From the NCBI RefSeq assembly GCF_030010415.1, contig NZ_JASCSA010000006.1: 64,000 nt of DNA. One strand, given 5' to 3'. Shown one piece after another: positions 24,304 through 32,491 of the stretch. This DNA comes from Cobetia amphilecti. GTDB taxonomy: Bacteria > Pseudomonadota > Gammaproteobacteria > Pseudomonadales > Halomonadaceae. The position numbers and the translations under genes are program-made. Every line of letters starts with the position of its first letter. The stretch's first letter is position 1. The notes below the pieces were generated by a model. The model did not search any database. It was given only the letters and a program-made list of their open reading frames with translations, and was not told the DNA's origin.

Positions 24304-25749
24304 CTAGACGATGCCGCGACTGCCCAGCCACTGCACCATGACCGGCTCGCCGGCGTGAAGCGTGGCGCAGCCGGCGGGAATCTCGATCAGGCATTCGGCC
24401 AGCAACATCGAGGTCAGAATACCCGAGCCCTGCCGCCCCGTGGTCATCACCACCTGACGCCCCTGGTCATCCAGCACGATCTGACCGCGATGATAGTCGA
24501 CACGCTCGGCACGTGAGCGCAGCGTCTCGCCGGCGGTCAGCTGCAGGCGCGGGGCTTGCCACTGCGCCAGCGTCGTCGCGGAGGCGCTCGCCTCATCCTT
24601 CGCCAACCGCTGCTGGCCCGACAACAGGCGCAGCGCGGGCAGCACGAACTGCAAAAAGGTGACCATGGTCGCCACCGGATTGCCCGGCAAGCCGAAGAAC
24701 GGCACCTGATCAGATGACGACTCTGCGTCGGCGGGAGTGGCACGCAACATGCCAAACGCCAGCGGGCGCCCCGGACGCATGGCGATGCGCCACAGCGCGA
24801 GCTCACCACAGGCAGCGAGGGCGCTGCGCACATGATCGGCCTCACCCACCGACACGCCGCCGGAGGTGATGACCATGTCGGCACGCGTCGCGGCATCACG
24901 CAGGGCAGCACTCACGCTCGCCTCGTCATCGCTCAGGATGCCAAGATCCAGCACCGCGATGCCCTGATCGCGCAGCAGCGCCACGAGGCTGAAGCGATTG
25001 GCGTCATAGATGCCGCCGGCCGGCAACGTCTCACCGGGGGCCGTGACTTCGTCACCGGTGGAGAAGATCGCCACCGTCAGTGGCCGATAGACGGCGATCT
25101 CGGCGAGCCCGAGCGACGCCAGCACGCCCACGGCGGCAGGCGTCAGCCACTGGCCCGGCGCCATCACCTGGCTGCCGTGGGCGATGTCCTCACCGGCCTG
25201 ACGCACATTCTGACCCCGGCGAATGCTGGTCACGCCTTCGATCACCACCCGCTCGCCTGCTTCGCTCTCAATCAAGCCCTCGCCCTGCCCTTCGCCCTCG
25301 CCCTGCGCGGAGCGATACTCGAGCTGCTCCTGCATGACAACGGTGTCGGCGCCTGCAGGCAGGGCCGCGCCGGTCGTGATGCGCATGGCCTCCCCCGCGG
25401 CGAGCGCTCGACCCGTCCAGGGATGGCCCGCCAGCGAGCTGCCGATCACGCTCAGCTCGCAGTGATCGCTCAATTCGCCGCGATCGCTCAGGGGCTCGCC
25501 GCTCGCCGCGTCTGGCAATGAAGCCTGCGCCAGCGCGATGCCGTCCATCGCCGCGTTGGTCTGCGCCGGAACATCCAGCGGCGAGATGACTATCTCGGCG
25601 AGCACACGCCCGGGCGCCTGCGCCAGGGCGACACGCTCGCTGCGCGGCGTGCGCATCATGCCCGCCAGGCTCTCCCCCAGCACGCTCAAGGCTTCATCGA
25701 CACTCAGCATGCGCTCGCCGAAACGCGGATCGAAACACGACAGGCTCAT
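24304..25749 (-). CDS. moeA: Molybdopterin molybdenumtransferase (MoeA)
   Basis: 481-residue enzyme that inserts molybdate (or tungstate) into adenylated molybdopterin. Conserved blocks: PLDVPAQTNAAMDGIAL, RITTGAALPAGADTVVMQE, IFSTGDEVTAPGE, YDANRFSLVALLRDQG, MVITSGGVSVGEADHV, FGLPGNPVATMVTF. It is longer than the usual 400-410 residues, with extra Ser/Glu/Gly-rich stretches near residues 70-140. The ATG overlaps the mobB stop codon (ATGA) and has GAGG 7 nt upstream. It is co-transcribed with mobB; a 163-bp gap precedes the MoaC-MoaD gene. Confidence 0.95.
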   Translation of the reverse strand: MSLSCFDPRFGERMLSVDEALSVLGESLAGMMRTPRSERVALAQAPGRVLAEIVISPLDVPAQTNAAMDGIALAQASLPDAASGEPLSDRGELSDHCELSVIGSSLAGHPWTGRALAAGEAMRITTGAALPAGADTVVMQEQLEYRSAQGEGEGQGEGLIESEAGERVVIEGVTSIRRGQNVRQAGEDIAHGSQVMAPGQWLTPAAVGVLASLGLAEIAVYRPLTVAIFSTGDEVTAPGETLPAGGIYDANRFSLVALLRDQGIAVLDLGILSDDEASVSAALRDAATRADMVITSGGVSVGEADHVRSALAACGELALWRIAMRPGRPLAFGMLRATPADAESSSDQVPFFGLPGNPVATMVTFLQFVLPALRLLSGQQRLAKDEASASATTLAQWQAPRLQLTAGETLRSRAERVDYHRGQIVLDDQGRQVVMTTGRQGSGILTSMLLAECLIEIPAGCATLHAGEPVMVQWLGSRGIV

Positions 25750-26462
25750 GCGCCCACCTCGCCACGCGGCTTGCCGCCTTCCAGACGCCAATGCACCGGC
25801 CAGGCGGCGATCCAGGCGGCCAGCGCCTGAGGATCGTCAAGATCCAGCCGCTTGAGGTCCTGCGGCACATCATCACGAGGCGGCAGCTGCGCCGCCGGTG
25901 TCGCCAGCGCATGGATCCAGGGGTCTTCTGGGGCGCGCAGCGGCTTGCCCACGGCCTCGCGGTACAGCTCAAGCTTGGGCAGCGGCCACTGCTTGAAGCC
26001 CTCGACCAGAATCAGGTCCACCTCCAGCCCCTCGAGCTGCGCCACCAGCTGCTCCAGATCGGCTTCCGCCTGGTCCGGCGTTTCCATCATCAGTGCAAAG
26101 CGCTTGGCAGACGCCACCAGCATCGGCACGGCACCGGCCGTTCGCAGACGATGACTGTCCTTGCCCGGCGTATCGACATCGAAGGCATGATGCGCATGCT
26201 TGATCACGGCGACGCGGAGGCCGCGCGCTCTCAGCTCGGGCAGCAGCTGCTCGAGCAGCGTGGTCTTGCCGGTGCCGCTCCAGGCCGCGATGCCCAGCAG
26301 CGGACACGCTGACGCCGCCAGCCGTGCCTGCCAGGCGGGCGACATCCCGACTTCATGAGAAATATCACCACGCGGCGTGGGAGCATCACTGCGGGGGGAG
26401 GAATGTTCAGCACTGACAGCGGTATCAGCACGCTGGTCAGTCGTGGAAGAAGACTCAGGCAT
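25746..26462 (-). CDS. mobB: Molybdopterin-guanine dinucleotide biosynthesis protein B (MobB)
   Basis: 238-residue GTP-binding accessory protein of MGD synthesis that works with MobA. The P-loop GIAAWSGTGKTTLLEQLL is at residues 57-74; then come VAVIKHAHHAFDVDTPGKDS, the MLVASAKRFALM strand and DLILVEGFKQWPLPKLEL. The first 50 residues are an extra polar extension, as MobB usually starts just before the P-loop. The ATG at 26460-26462 has a GAGA-type ribosome site. It overlaps moeA by 4 nt. Confidence 0.93.
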   Translation of the reverse strand: MPESSSTTDQRADTAVSAEHSSPRSDAPTPRGDISHEVGMSPAWQARLAASACPLLGIAAWSGTGKTTLLEQLLPELRARGLRVAVIKHAHHAFDVDTPGKDSHRLRTAGAVPMLVASAKRFALMMETPDQAEADLEQLVAQLEGLEVDLILVEGFKQWPLPKLELYREAVGKPLRAPEDPWIHALATPAAQLPPRDDVPQDLKRLDLDDPQALAAWIAAWPVHWRLEGGKPRGEVGA

Positions 26463-26856
26463 GAAGGTTCTCTTGATGATTCCGGCGTAAGGCGGCCTGT
26501 CGACGGGCTCACCGCAGCGCTCCCGCAAAGGAAAAAGGTGACGATGACAATGCGGGCTGAGCGGATGCCATGAAGGTGAACACGCATGGCGCTCATTTCA
26601 ATGGGGCAACGGCTCGATATGAGCAAGGGTTCAATGGGGGCAACGACGCAGAGTGGCAAGACACCCGCCAGAACCGCCAGACACGACACTTTCAAGGTGC
26701 AACGCCAAGGCCATCAATACCGGGCAGGCAAAGACAATAACCCGCCAGACTCCTGAAGAGACGCCCCCGGCGATGGCCACCTGCATCACAATGACACACT
26801 CTGGGCGTGCAAGCGGGAACGGATGACACGCAGAGGACGTCAGGAAAGAAGCACGC
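26463..26856. other. Intergenic region mobA-mobB with a short direct repeat
   Basis: 394 bp between mobA and mobB (same strand, mobA downstream in sequence and upstream in transcription). TTCAATGGGG-CAACG occurs twice (26597-26611 and 26630-26645, the latter with one extra G). It probably carries the mobB-moeA promoter; no gene is supported. Confidence 0.45.
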
Positions 26857-27573
26857 TCAGCGCGAGCCGGCTTCCATCTCACGGCATTCTTCAAGGGTAT
26901 TGAGGTTGGCGAAGTCCTGCTCGCTGCCCGCCTGCACCTTTAGCCAGACATGCTGATCGAACCAGCGGTCGATCTTGCGCTCGCCAGCGGCCAGCGCCGC
27001 CTGCAGCGAGGGCAGCAGGCCACGGTGCATGAGACAGATCACCGGATGGTAACGGAACTCGTCTGCCGCCACGGCCAGCAGCGCAGGCCCGGCATCAACG
27101 GCGTGACCACCCTCGACAGTGAAGCCTTCCAGATGATCGCCGTTGGCATGATCGATCAGCGCGACACTCAGCGTCTCGACCAGTTCATTGGGCAGGTGCG
27201 GCACATCGCAGGCCACCATCATCACCCAGGGCGTCCGCGCTGCCGCCAGCGCACTGGCCATGCCCATCAGGGGGCCGTGGTAACCCTGCTCGCTGTCTTC
27301 GACCAGCGGATGCCCATAGGCGGCATATTCGGCGTGCGAGCGGTTGGCATTGATCAGAAGCTCGCCCACCTGAGGGGTCAGGCGCGCCAGCACATGCGCC
27401 ACCAGCGGCACCTCATTGAGCATGACCAGTCCCTTGTCGACGCCACCCATGCGCCGCGCCTGGCCACCGGCCAGCACCACCCCGGTGATATTGGCGGGCG
27501 TGAGCGAGGCCTTGAGCTGCTCGGCATCGCTCGGCAGTGGCGTGGCGTCAGAGGTGTGATTGGAACTCGGCAT
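26857..27573 (-). CDS. mobA: Molybdenum cofactor guanylyltransferase (MobA)
   Basis: 238-residue nucleotidyltransferase joining GMP to Mo-molybdopterin to make MGD for the DMSO-reductase family. The nucleotide-binding start VVLAGGQARRMGGVDKGLVM, the metal-binding MMVACDVPHLPNEL and a late HPVICLMHRGLLPSLQAALA are diagnostic. The ATG at 27571-27573 leaves about 28 residues before the core; an ATG at 27618 is an alternative start. Presence of mobA and mobB implies bis-MGD enzymes (for example formate dehydrogenase or nitrate reductase) elsewhere in the genome. Confidence 0.94.
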   Translation of the reverse strand: MPSSNHTSDATPLPSDAEQLKASLTPANITGVVLAGGQARRMGGVDKGLVMLNEVPLVAHVLARLTPQVGELLINANRSHAEYAAYGHPLVEDSEQGYHGPLMGMASALAAARTPWVMMVACDVPHLPNELVETLSVALIDHANGDHLEGFTVEGGHAVDAGPALLAVAADEFRYHPVICLMHRGLLPSLQAALAAGERKIDRWFDQHVWLKVQAGSEQDFANLNTLEECREMEAGSR

Positions 27574-27708
27574 GAAGGCGTATCCCGGTCGAGTGCGCAA
27601 AGGCGCAGGTAATGTCATGCAGCAGGGCTGCTGGCAGAGCATCCAGTGCAAGGGGCTGATGAACAAGGCTTTCTCAGCCCTGAAGCTTGAGGTGCTTGCA
27701 CTGAAGGC

Positions 27709-28539
27709 TCAGCCCATGAAGACGACTGAGCCCGCTGTGGGCTCAGTGTGCAGGCTGGCAGCGCTCAGCGTCCAGCGCGCACTCGAGCCCTGACTCAAGG
27801 CATTGTCCTGATGCGAGGACAGGATCACCGCACACCCCTGCTGGCACATCTGCTCCAGTCGCAGCGCCAACTGCTCGACGGCGGCCTGGTCCAGATTGGC
27901 GGCAGGCTCATCCAGCAACAGCACCGGCGGACGCGACAACCAGGCGCGCGCCAATGCCAGTCGCGCCCGCTCGCCACCCGACAATGAGCGGGCGGGCTGA
28001 CGGGCCTGATCGCTCAGCCCGCTCCAGCGCAGCATCTCCTCGACCTGATCGCGCTGCTGGCCGGCAGAGCCGCTGTCGGGTTGCCAGCGAGCCGCCAGCA
28101 CCAGATTGCCGGCCACGCTGGTGTCGAACAGATACGGCTGCTGGTGCAGGTAGCGCACCGGATGAGCGTCACGGGTCTGCCATTCAAGCTTGCCGCCAGT
28201 CGCTGGCTGCATGCCGGCCAGCACGCGCAGCAGCGTGGTCTTGCCGCTGCCGTTGTCACCCTTGAGGTGCACCCAGCCGGACGCCGGGGTCGGCGCCCAA
28301 TCCAGCGCCGCCACATGCCACAACAGGCGCCCTTGCGCCTCAACGCCCTCACCGGATGCCTGCGCCGCAGGCGGCAAGCGATATTCGAGGCCGCGCACGC
28401 GCAACAGAGGGGCAACGCTTGCGTCGGCAGCGAGTGCCTGGGCAGCAGACGACGAGGCTTGCGCGAAGCCAGTCCCCGTCACCGGGCAGGAGGGGTCGCC
28501 CGGGGGAACAGACGAGGACGAAGAACTAGGGGGGGACAT
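27709..28539 (-). CDS. tupC: Tungstate ABC transporter ATP-binding protein (TupC-like)
   Basis: 276-residue ATPase with Walker A GDNGSGKTTLLRVLAG (residues 94-109), the Q-loop region RYLHQQPYLFDTSVAGNL, signature LSGGERARLALARAWL, Walker B VLLLDEPAANLD and the switch histidine in VILSSHQDN. About 45 Ser/Ala/Pro-rich residues precede the domain. It follows tupA and tupB on the same strand, hence the assignment; the ATPase alone would not identify the substrate. A GGAG 5 nt before the ATG at 28537-28539 supports this start; an ATG immediately upstream is equivalent. Confidence 0.85.
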   Translation of the reverse strand: MSPPSSSSSSVPPGDPSCPVTGTGFAQASSSAAQALAADASVAPLLRVRGLEYRLPPAAQASGEGVEAQGRLLWHVAALDWAPTPASGWVHLKGDNGSGKTTLLRVLAGMQPATGGKLEWQTRDAHPVRYLHQQPYLFDTSVAGNLVLAARWQPDSGSAGQQRDQVEEMLRWSGLSDQARQPARSLSGGERARLALARAWLSRPPVLLLDEPAANLDQAAVEQLALRLEQMCQQGCAVILSSHQDNALSQGSSARWTLSAASLHTEPTAGSVVFMG

Positions 28540-28668
28540 CATGACTCCATACGACGATTCAGCCTGACGCGATCAGTGCTGGTGTGCTTGTCTCAACTGG
28601 CTGGCAGGCGGCTTGCAGGCGGCTTGCAGGCTGCGGGAGCAGAACGTGACTGGCGGCGAGGCCGCGGG

Positions 28669-29373
28669 TCACGCCTGTACTACCAGCTGACCGCGACCGC
28701 GCAACAGCCCCAGCATCAGATTGAGCGCCAGTGCCAACACCAGCAATACCATGCCCAGGGCGACCCCCTGGGCGTACTCGCCCTTGAGGGTTTCCAGCGC
28801 GATGGCCGTGGTGATATTGCGCGTGAAACCGGCAATGTTACCACCCACCATCATGGCGCAACCCACTTCAGCGATGATTCTACCAAACGCGGCCACCAAC
28901 GCCGCCATCACGCCGAAACGGGCCTCCATCACCAGCCGCCACAGCGCCGCCCGGCGCGACGCTCCCAGCTGCAAGGCCGTCTCCCAGGCTCGCTTGTCGA
29001 CGCCCGCCAGCGCGGCATGCAGCATCACCACCAGAATCGGCAAGGCGAGCAGAATCTGCCCGATCACCATCGCCGGCTGGGTGAACAGCAGATGCCAATC
29101 GCCCAGCGGGCCAGCGCGCGACAGCAGGATGAACAGCAGCAGCCCCACCACCACGGTAGGGACGGCCATCAGGGTATTGATCAGCGAGATCAGCAGCCAG
29201 CGCCCCGGGAAGGCACAGCGAACCAGCACGAAGGCGATCAACAATGCCGGTGGCACCGCGATCAACATCGCCATCAGCGAGACACGAAACGACACGCCGA
29301 TGATCTCCCACAGCGCGCCATCCATGCTCAGCAGGAGGCTCATGGCCTCCTGCGTGGTTTGCCACAAGCTCAC
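28669..29373 (-). CDS. tupB: Tungstate ABC transporter permease (TupB-like)
   Basis: 234-residue inner-membrane permease with five to six hydrophobic helices. The ABC permease coupling loop is seen as AWETALQLGASRRAALWRLVMEARFGVMAAL, within which EtAlqLGAsr is the typical EAA motif; FGRIIAEVGCAMMVGGNIAG is characteristic of TupB/WtpB-like permeases. The start codon overlaps the tupA stop by 4 nt (ATGA). It forms the membrane channel of the TupABC importer. A 129-bp gap separates it from tupC. Confidence 0.9.
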   Translation of the reverse strand: MSLWQTTQEAMSLLLSMDGALWEIIGVSFRVSLMAMLIAVPPALLIAFVLVRCAFPGRWLLISLINTLMAVPTVVVGLLLFILLSRAGPLGDWHLLFTQPAMVIGQILLALPILVVMLHAALAGVDKRAWETALQLGASRRAALWRLVMEARFGVMAALVAAFGRIIAEVGCAMMVGGNIAGFTRNITTAIALETLKGEYAQGVALGMVLLVLALALNLMLGLLRGRGQLVVQA

Positions 29374-30293
29374 GAACGCGGCTCAGCCTGTGCGCCCTGC
29401 GCCTTCACCGGCGCGCGCTCAGAGGCGCGGTCCGCTGTCTGGCGAGCATCGAAGCCGGTCTCGCCGTGACTGGCATGGAACAGCGCCTTGCCCTTGAGAC
29501 GGTAATCATCGATTGCCTGCTGCCCTTCGCTGGAGATCAGCCATTCCGCCAACTCACGCGCACCACGGGTATTGAGCCCGTCATGATTGGCCGGGTTGAC
29601 CAGAATCACCTGATAGGGATTGAAGAGGCGCGCATCGCCCTCGACCAGAATCTCAAGCTCGAGCTTGTCTTCCATCGCAAGCCAGGTGCCACGATCGCTC
29701 AAGGTGTAATCCTGCAGCTCACTGGCCATGCTCAGCACCTTGCCCATGCCCTGGCCGACGGCCTTGTAGCCGGAGAAGTCAGGGGTGACATCGGCACTCT
29801 GCCACAGGGCCAATTCCTTCTTGTGGGTGCCGGAGTCATCGCCGCGCGAGATGAAGCCGGCATTGGCGCCGGCGATCTTGCCCAGTGCCGCGTCCACATC
29901 CTGCATGCCGTCAATGGCCGCCGGGTCCGCCTCGGGGCCAAGCAGCACGAAGTCGTTGTACATCACGCCATGCGGCTCGACACCGTAGCCGGCATCGACG
30001 AACTTGCGCTCGGCGCCCGGGGCGTGAGTCATCACCAGATCCACATCGCCATCCTGGCCCATGCGCAATGCCTTGCCGGTACCGACCGCGATGACCTGGA
30101 TGGTGACATCGTGGGCCTGTTCATACTCCGGCAGCAGGTGATCGAGCAGGCCTGAATTGTAGGTACTGGTCGTGGTGGCCAGACGAATGATGTCGTCGGC
30201 TGCCTGGGCCGGCAGAATGCTCAGCGCACCGAATGACAGGCCTGCGAGGGTGGCCAGCAGGCGACGAGAAGGCAAGGTATGGCGTTGCGGCAT
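29370..30293 (-). CDS. tupA: Tungstate-binding periplasmic protein (TupA-like)
   Basis: 307-residue substrate-binding protein. Residues 1-31 form a signal peptide (RRLLATLAGLSFGALSILPA, cleavage after AQA). The mature protein begins with IIRLATTTSTYNSGLLDHLL; the TTTS motif is the oxyanion-binding signature of TupA proteins and distinguishes them from ModA. SRGDDSGTHKKELALW and GMGKVLSMASELQDYTLSDR are further family blocks. TupA binds tungstate much more tightly than molybdate in characterised homologues. The gene heads the tupABC unit, directly adjoining the cofactor genes. The ATG at 30291-30293 has GGGAG 7 nt upstream. Confidence 0.92.
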   Translation of the reverse strand: MPQRHTLPSRRLLATLAGLSFGALSILPAQAADDIIRLATTTSTYNSGLLDHLLPEYEQAHDVTIQVIAVGTGKALRMGQDGDVDLVMTHAPGAERKFVDAGYGVEPHGVMYNDFVLLGPEADPAAIDGMQDVDAALGKIAGANAGFISRGDDSGTHKKELALWQSADVTPDFSGYKAVGQGMGKVLSMASELQDYTLSDRGTWLAMEDKLELEILVEGDARLFNPYQVILVNPANHDGLNTRGARELAEWLISSEGQQAIDDYRLKGKALFHASHGETGFDARQTADRASERAPVKAQGAQAEPRS

Positions 30294-30925
30294 GGGGGTG
30301 CTCCCTGAATATTTTTTCTGGCGTGACGGTCTTGATGACATCAGCGTGAATGCTGACTCTGCAAACGACATGCCGAAAACGCTGTGGTGACGAAGCGGAC
30401 GATCCAATAAAGGCTTTCAAGGCTTTGCCAGACAGCGCTGATACATGGACTGGCACGCAAGACAGCCGGCGATGATACCGGAATCTTCTCCAGCAGGCAG
30501 ACTTGCCGGCTCCCGCCTGCTGTCGTCCCTATCGTCCCTGACGCCCCTCTCGTCCCTGACGCCCTTCTCGCCCTGCTGACGTCGCTATATCGACTGGAGC
30601 GAATGGCGCTGCTGAAATGGCACTGCCGGGATGACCGGAAAAATACTGACAATAAGTCCAGGTGCGACCACCACTGACCCATGACGACCCGATTGCCGAG
30701 TCATCGCCGGGCCTTGCGTAGCGCAACGGGACAGCCTGCCAACCCTGCCCGCCAGCGCCGCGTGCTGACAAGGCTGCAAGGCCCTGCCTGTGGCAAGCGT
30801 AAGCAGAAAGAGGCAGCAATGTGGCATCCAGCGCTAGATTACCAGTGAGCAGCACGCCACAATGCCCGCATGATAGAGATGATCTCCCCTGCGACCATTA
30901 CTGCCCTGTTGACCCGAGGAATGCC
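30294..30925. other. Divergent control region tupA / sigma-54 activator, with repeats
   Basis: 632 bp between divergent operons. CAGCAGGC (30491-30498) and GCCTGCTG (30515-30522) form a hairpin, followed by two copies of an 18-bp unit beginning CGTCCCTGACGCCC (30533-30569). I searched for a -24/-12 sigma-54 promoter (TGGCAC-N5-TTGC) on both strands and found no good match. No gene is supported. Confidence 0.5.
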
Positions 30926-32491
30926 ATGACTGCCCACGCCCCCTCCACACCCCGTGAGACCCGGCGTAGCGGCAGCGACCCCCTCCCCACCGCCTCGGTA
31001 CTGATCGTGGATGACGAGCCCGGCATGCGCCGCTATCTGGAGAAGGCACTGTCCTCGCGCTTCGCGCTGATCGAGTGTGCCGAGAGTGTCGAGCAGGCCG
31101 AAGCCCTGCGCTCGCGCCTGCACTTCGACCTCATCCTGCTCGACATTCGCCTGCCGGGGCGCGATGGCCTGGATTGGGATGAAGCGCTTGCGCCCTCTTC
31201 GGTCAGCGATGTCATCTTCATGACGGCCTACGCCGATCTCGAGACCGCTGTGCGCGCACTGCGGGCCGGAGCCTGTGATTTCATCATCAAGCCGTTTCGT
31301 CTCGAACAGTTGCAGGCCGCGCTGGACCGCTGCCTTGAGCGCCGCCAGCTGACGCGGGAAAACTTCCTGCTCCGGCGCGACAATGCCCGCCATCAGCAGG
31401 AAGAGGCCAGCCTCAAGGGCGAGAGCCCTGCCATGCAGGAACTGGGGCATATCATCGCGCGCGTTGCCCCTGCGCCCTCACCGGTGCTGATCCTGGGGGA
31501 GTCCGGCACCGGCAAGGAGTTGGCGGCGCGTGACCTGCATCGCCTGTCCGGTCGGCGCGGCGCCTTCGTGCCGGTCAACTGCGGTGCCATCAGCCCGGAG
31601 CTGTTGGAGAGCGAGCTGTTCGGTCACCTCAAGGGGGCCTTCACCGGCGCCCACCGTGGCCGTGATGGCCTGTTCAGCTTCGCCGATGGCGGCACGCTGT
31701 TTCTGGATGAAATCGGCGAGATGCCCCTGGCGATGCAGGCCAAGCTGTTGCGAGTGCTGGAAACGCGCCGCGTGCGCCCCGTCGGCGGCGAGCAGGAACA
31801 GGCGGTGGACGTGCGTATCGTGGCCGCCACTCACCGCACATTGGAGACGGAAGTGGCCGCAGGCCGCTTCCGCGAAGACCTCTACTATCGCCTCAACGTG
31901 CTGAGCCTGACACTGCCTGCCCTGCGCGAGCGCCCGGAAGACATCCCGGCGCTGGCCCAGCATTTCTCGCGGCAGCTGTCGCGCGAGCTCAACCTCCCCG
32001 CCGTGCCCTGGCAGCACTCTGATCTCACTCGCCTGTGCCACTATTCCTGGCCCGGCAATGTGCGGGAACTCAAGAACGTCATCGAGCGCGCCTTGCTGCT
32101 CGGCCGCCTGCCCGGCGATACCCTGCCGGTCGACAGTCAGGCCGAACAGGCACCAGGCCACGAGATATGGAACGGCAGCGGAGACGCGACCACCTCCGCC
32201 GAGGAAGAGGCCGCCAGCAGCGGCTATCCACTCGAGTGGTCATTGGATGCGGTGGAAAAGGCCCATCTGTGCGCGGTACTGGAGCGACATGCCAACAACA
32301 AGTCAGCCGCCGCCCGCCAGCTGGGCATCTCGCGCAAGACGCTGGATCGCAAACTGACCACCTGGCGCGCCGAGCAGCAATTCAGTGAGGACAGCGGCGC
32401 TGAGAATGGCATTGAGAGTGGTACTGAGAGCGATCAACCCGCCCCCGCCACCACCTCCGCCGCTCCCTACGGAGCCGACGGCAGCGCATGA
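30926..32491 (+). CDS. Sigma-54-dependent response regulator (NtrC/DctD type)
   Basis: 521-residue regulator. Receiver domain at residues 24-140: acidic pocket VDDEP and phospho-acceptor Asp73 in LLDIRLPG. AAA+ domain at about 170-400: Walker A GESGTGKE, the sigma-54-contacting GAFTGA loop, Walker B LFLDEIGEM and the arginine-finger region FREDLYYRLNVL. Fis-type helix-turn-helix near the end: KSAAARQLGISRKTLDRKL. When phosphorylated it should open sigma-54 promoters. The ATG at 30926 has GAGGA 6 nt upstream. It overlaps the sensor kinase gene by 4 nt and diverges from tupA. Confidence 0.94.
   Translation: MTAHAPSTPRETRRSGSDPLPTASVLIVDDEPGMRRYLEKALSSRFALIECAESVEQAEALRSRLHFDLILLDIRLPGRDGLDWDEALAPSSVSDVIFMTAYADLETAVRALRAGACDFIIKPFRLEQLQAALDRCLERRQLTRENFLLRRDNARHQQEEASLKGESPAMQELGHIIARVAPAPSPVLILGESGTGKELAARDLHRLSGRRGAFVPVNCGAISPELLESELFGHLKGAFTGAHRGRDGLFSFADGGTLFLDEIGEMPLAMQAKLLRVLETRRVRPVGGEQEQAVDVRIVAATHRTLETEVAAGRFREDLYYRLNVLSLTLPALRERPEDIPALAQHFSRQLSRELNLPAVPWQHSDLTRLCHYSWPGNVRELKNVIERALLLGRLPGDTLPVDSQAEQAPGHEIWNGSGDATTSAEEEAASSGYPLEWSLDAVEKAHLCAVLERHANNKSAAARQLGISRKTLDRKLTTWRAEQQFSEDSGAENGIESGTESDQPAPATTSAAPYGADGSA

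Noticed and set aside
26463..26695. Minus-strand frame beginning MKVSCLAVLAGVLPLC, resembling a signal peptide
   Set aside because: It needs a non-ATG start without a ribosome site and runs out of frame into mobB; no conserved domain.
28081..29469. 462-codon plus-strand frame rich in Arg, His and Gln
   Set aside because: Antisense to tupC and tupB; composition is that of a GC-driven shadow frame.
30294..30925. Sigma-54 promoter for tupA
   Set aside because: TGGCAC occurs (for example near 30448 and 30617) but without the matching TTGC element at the required spacing.
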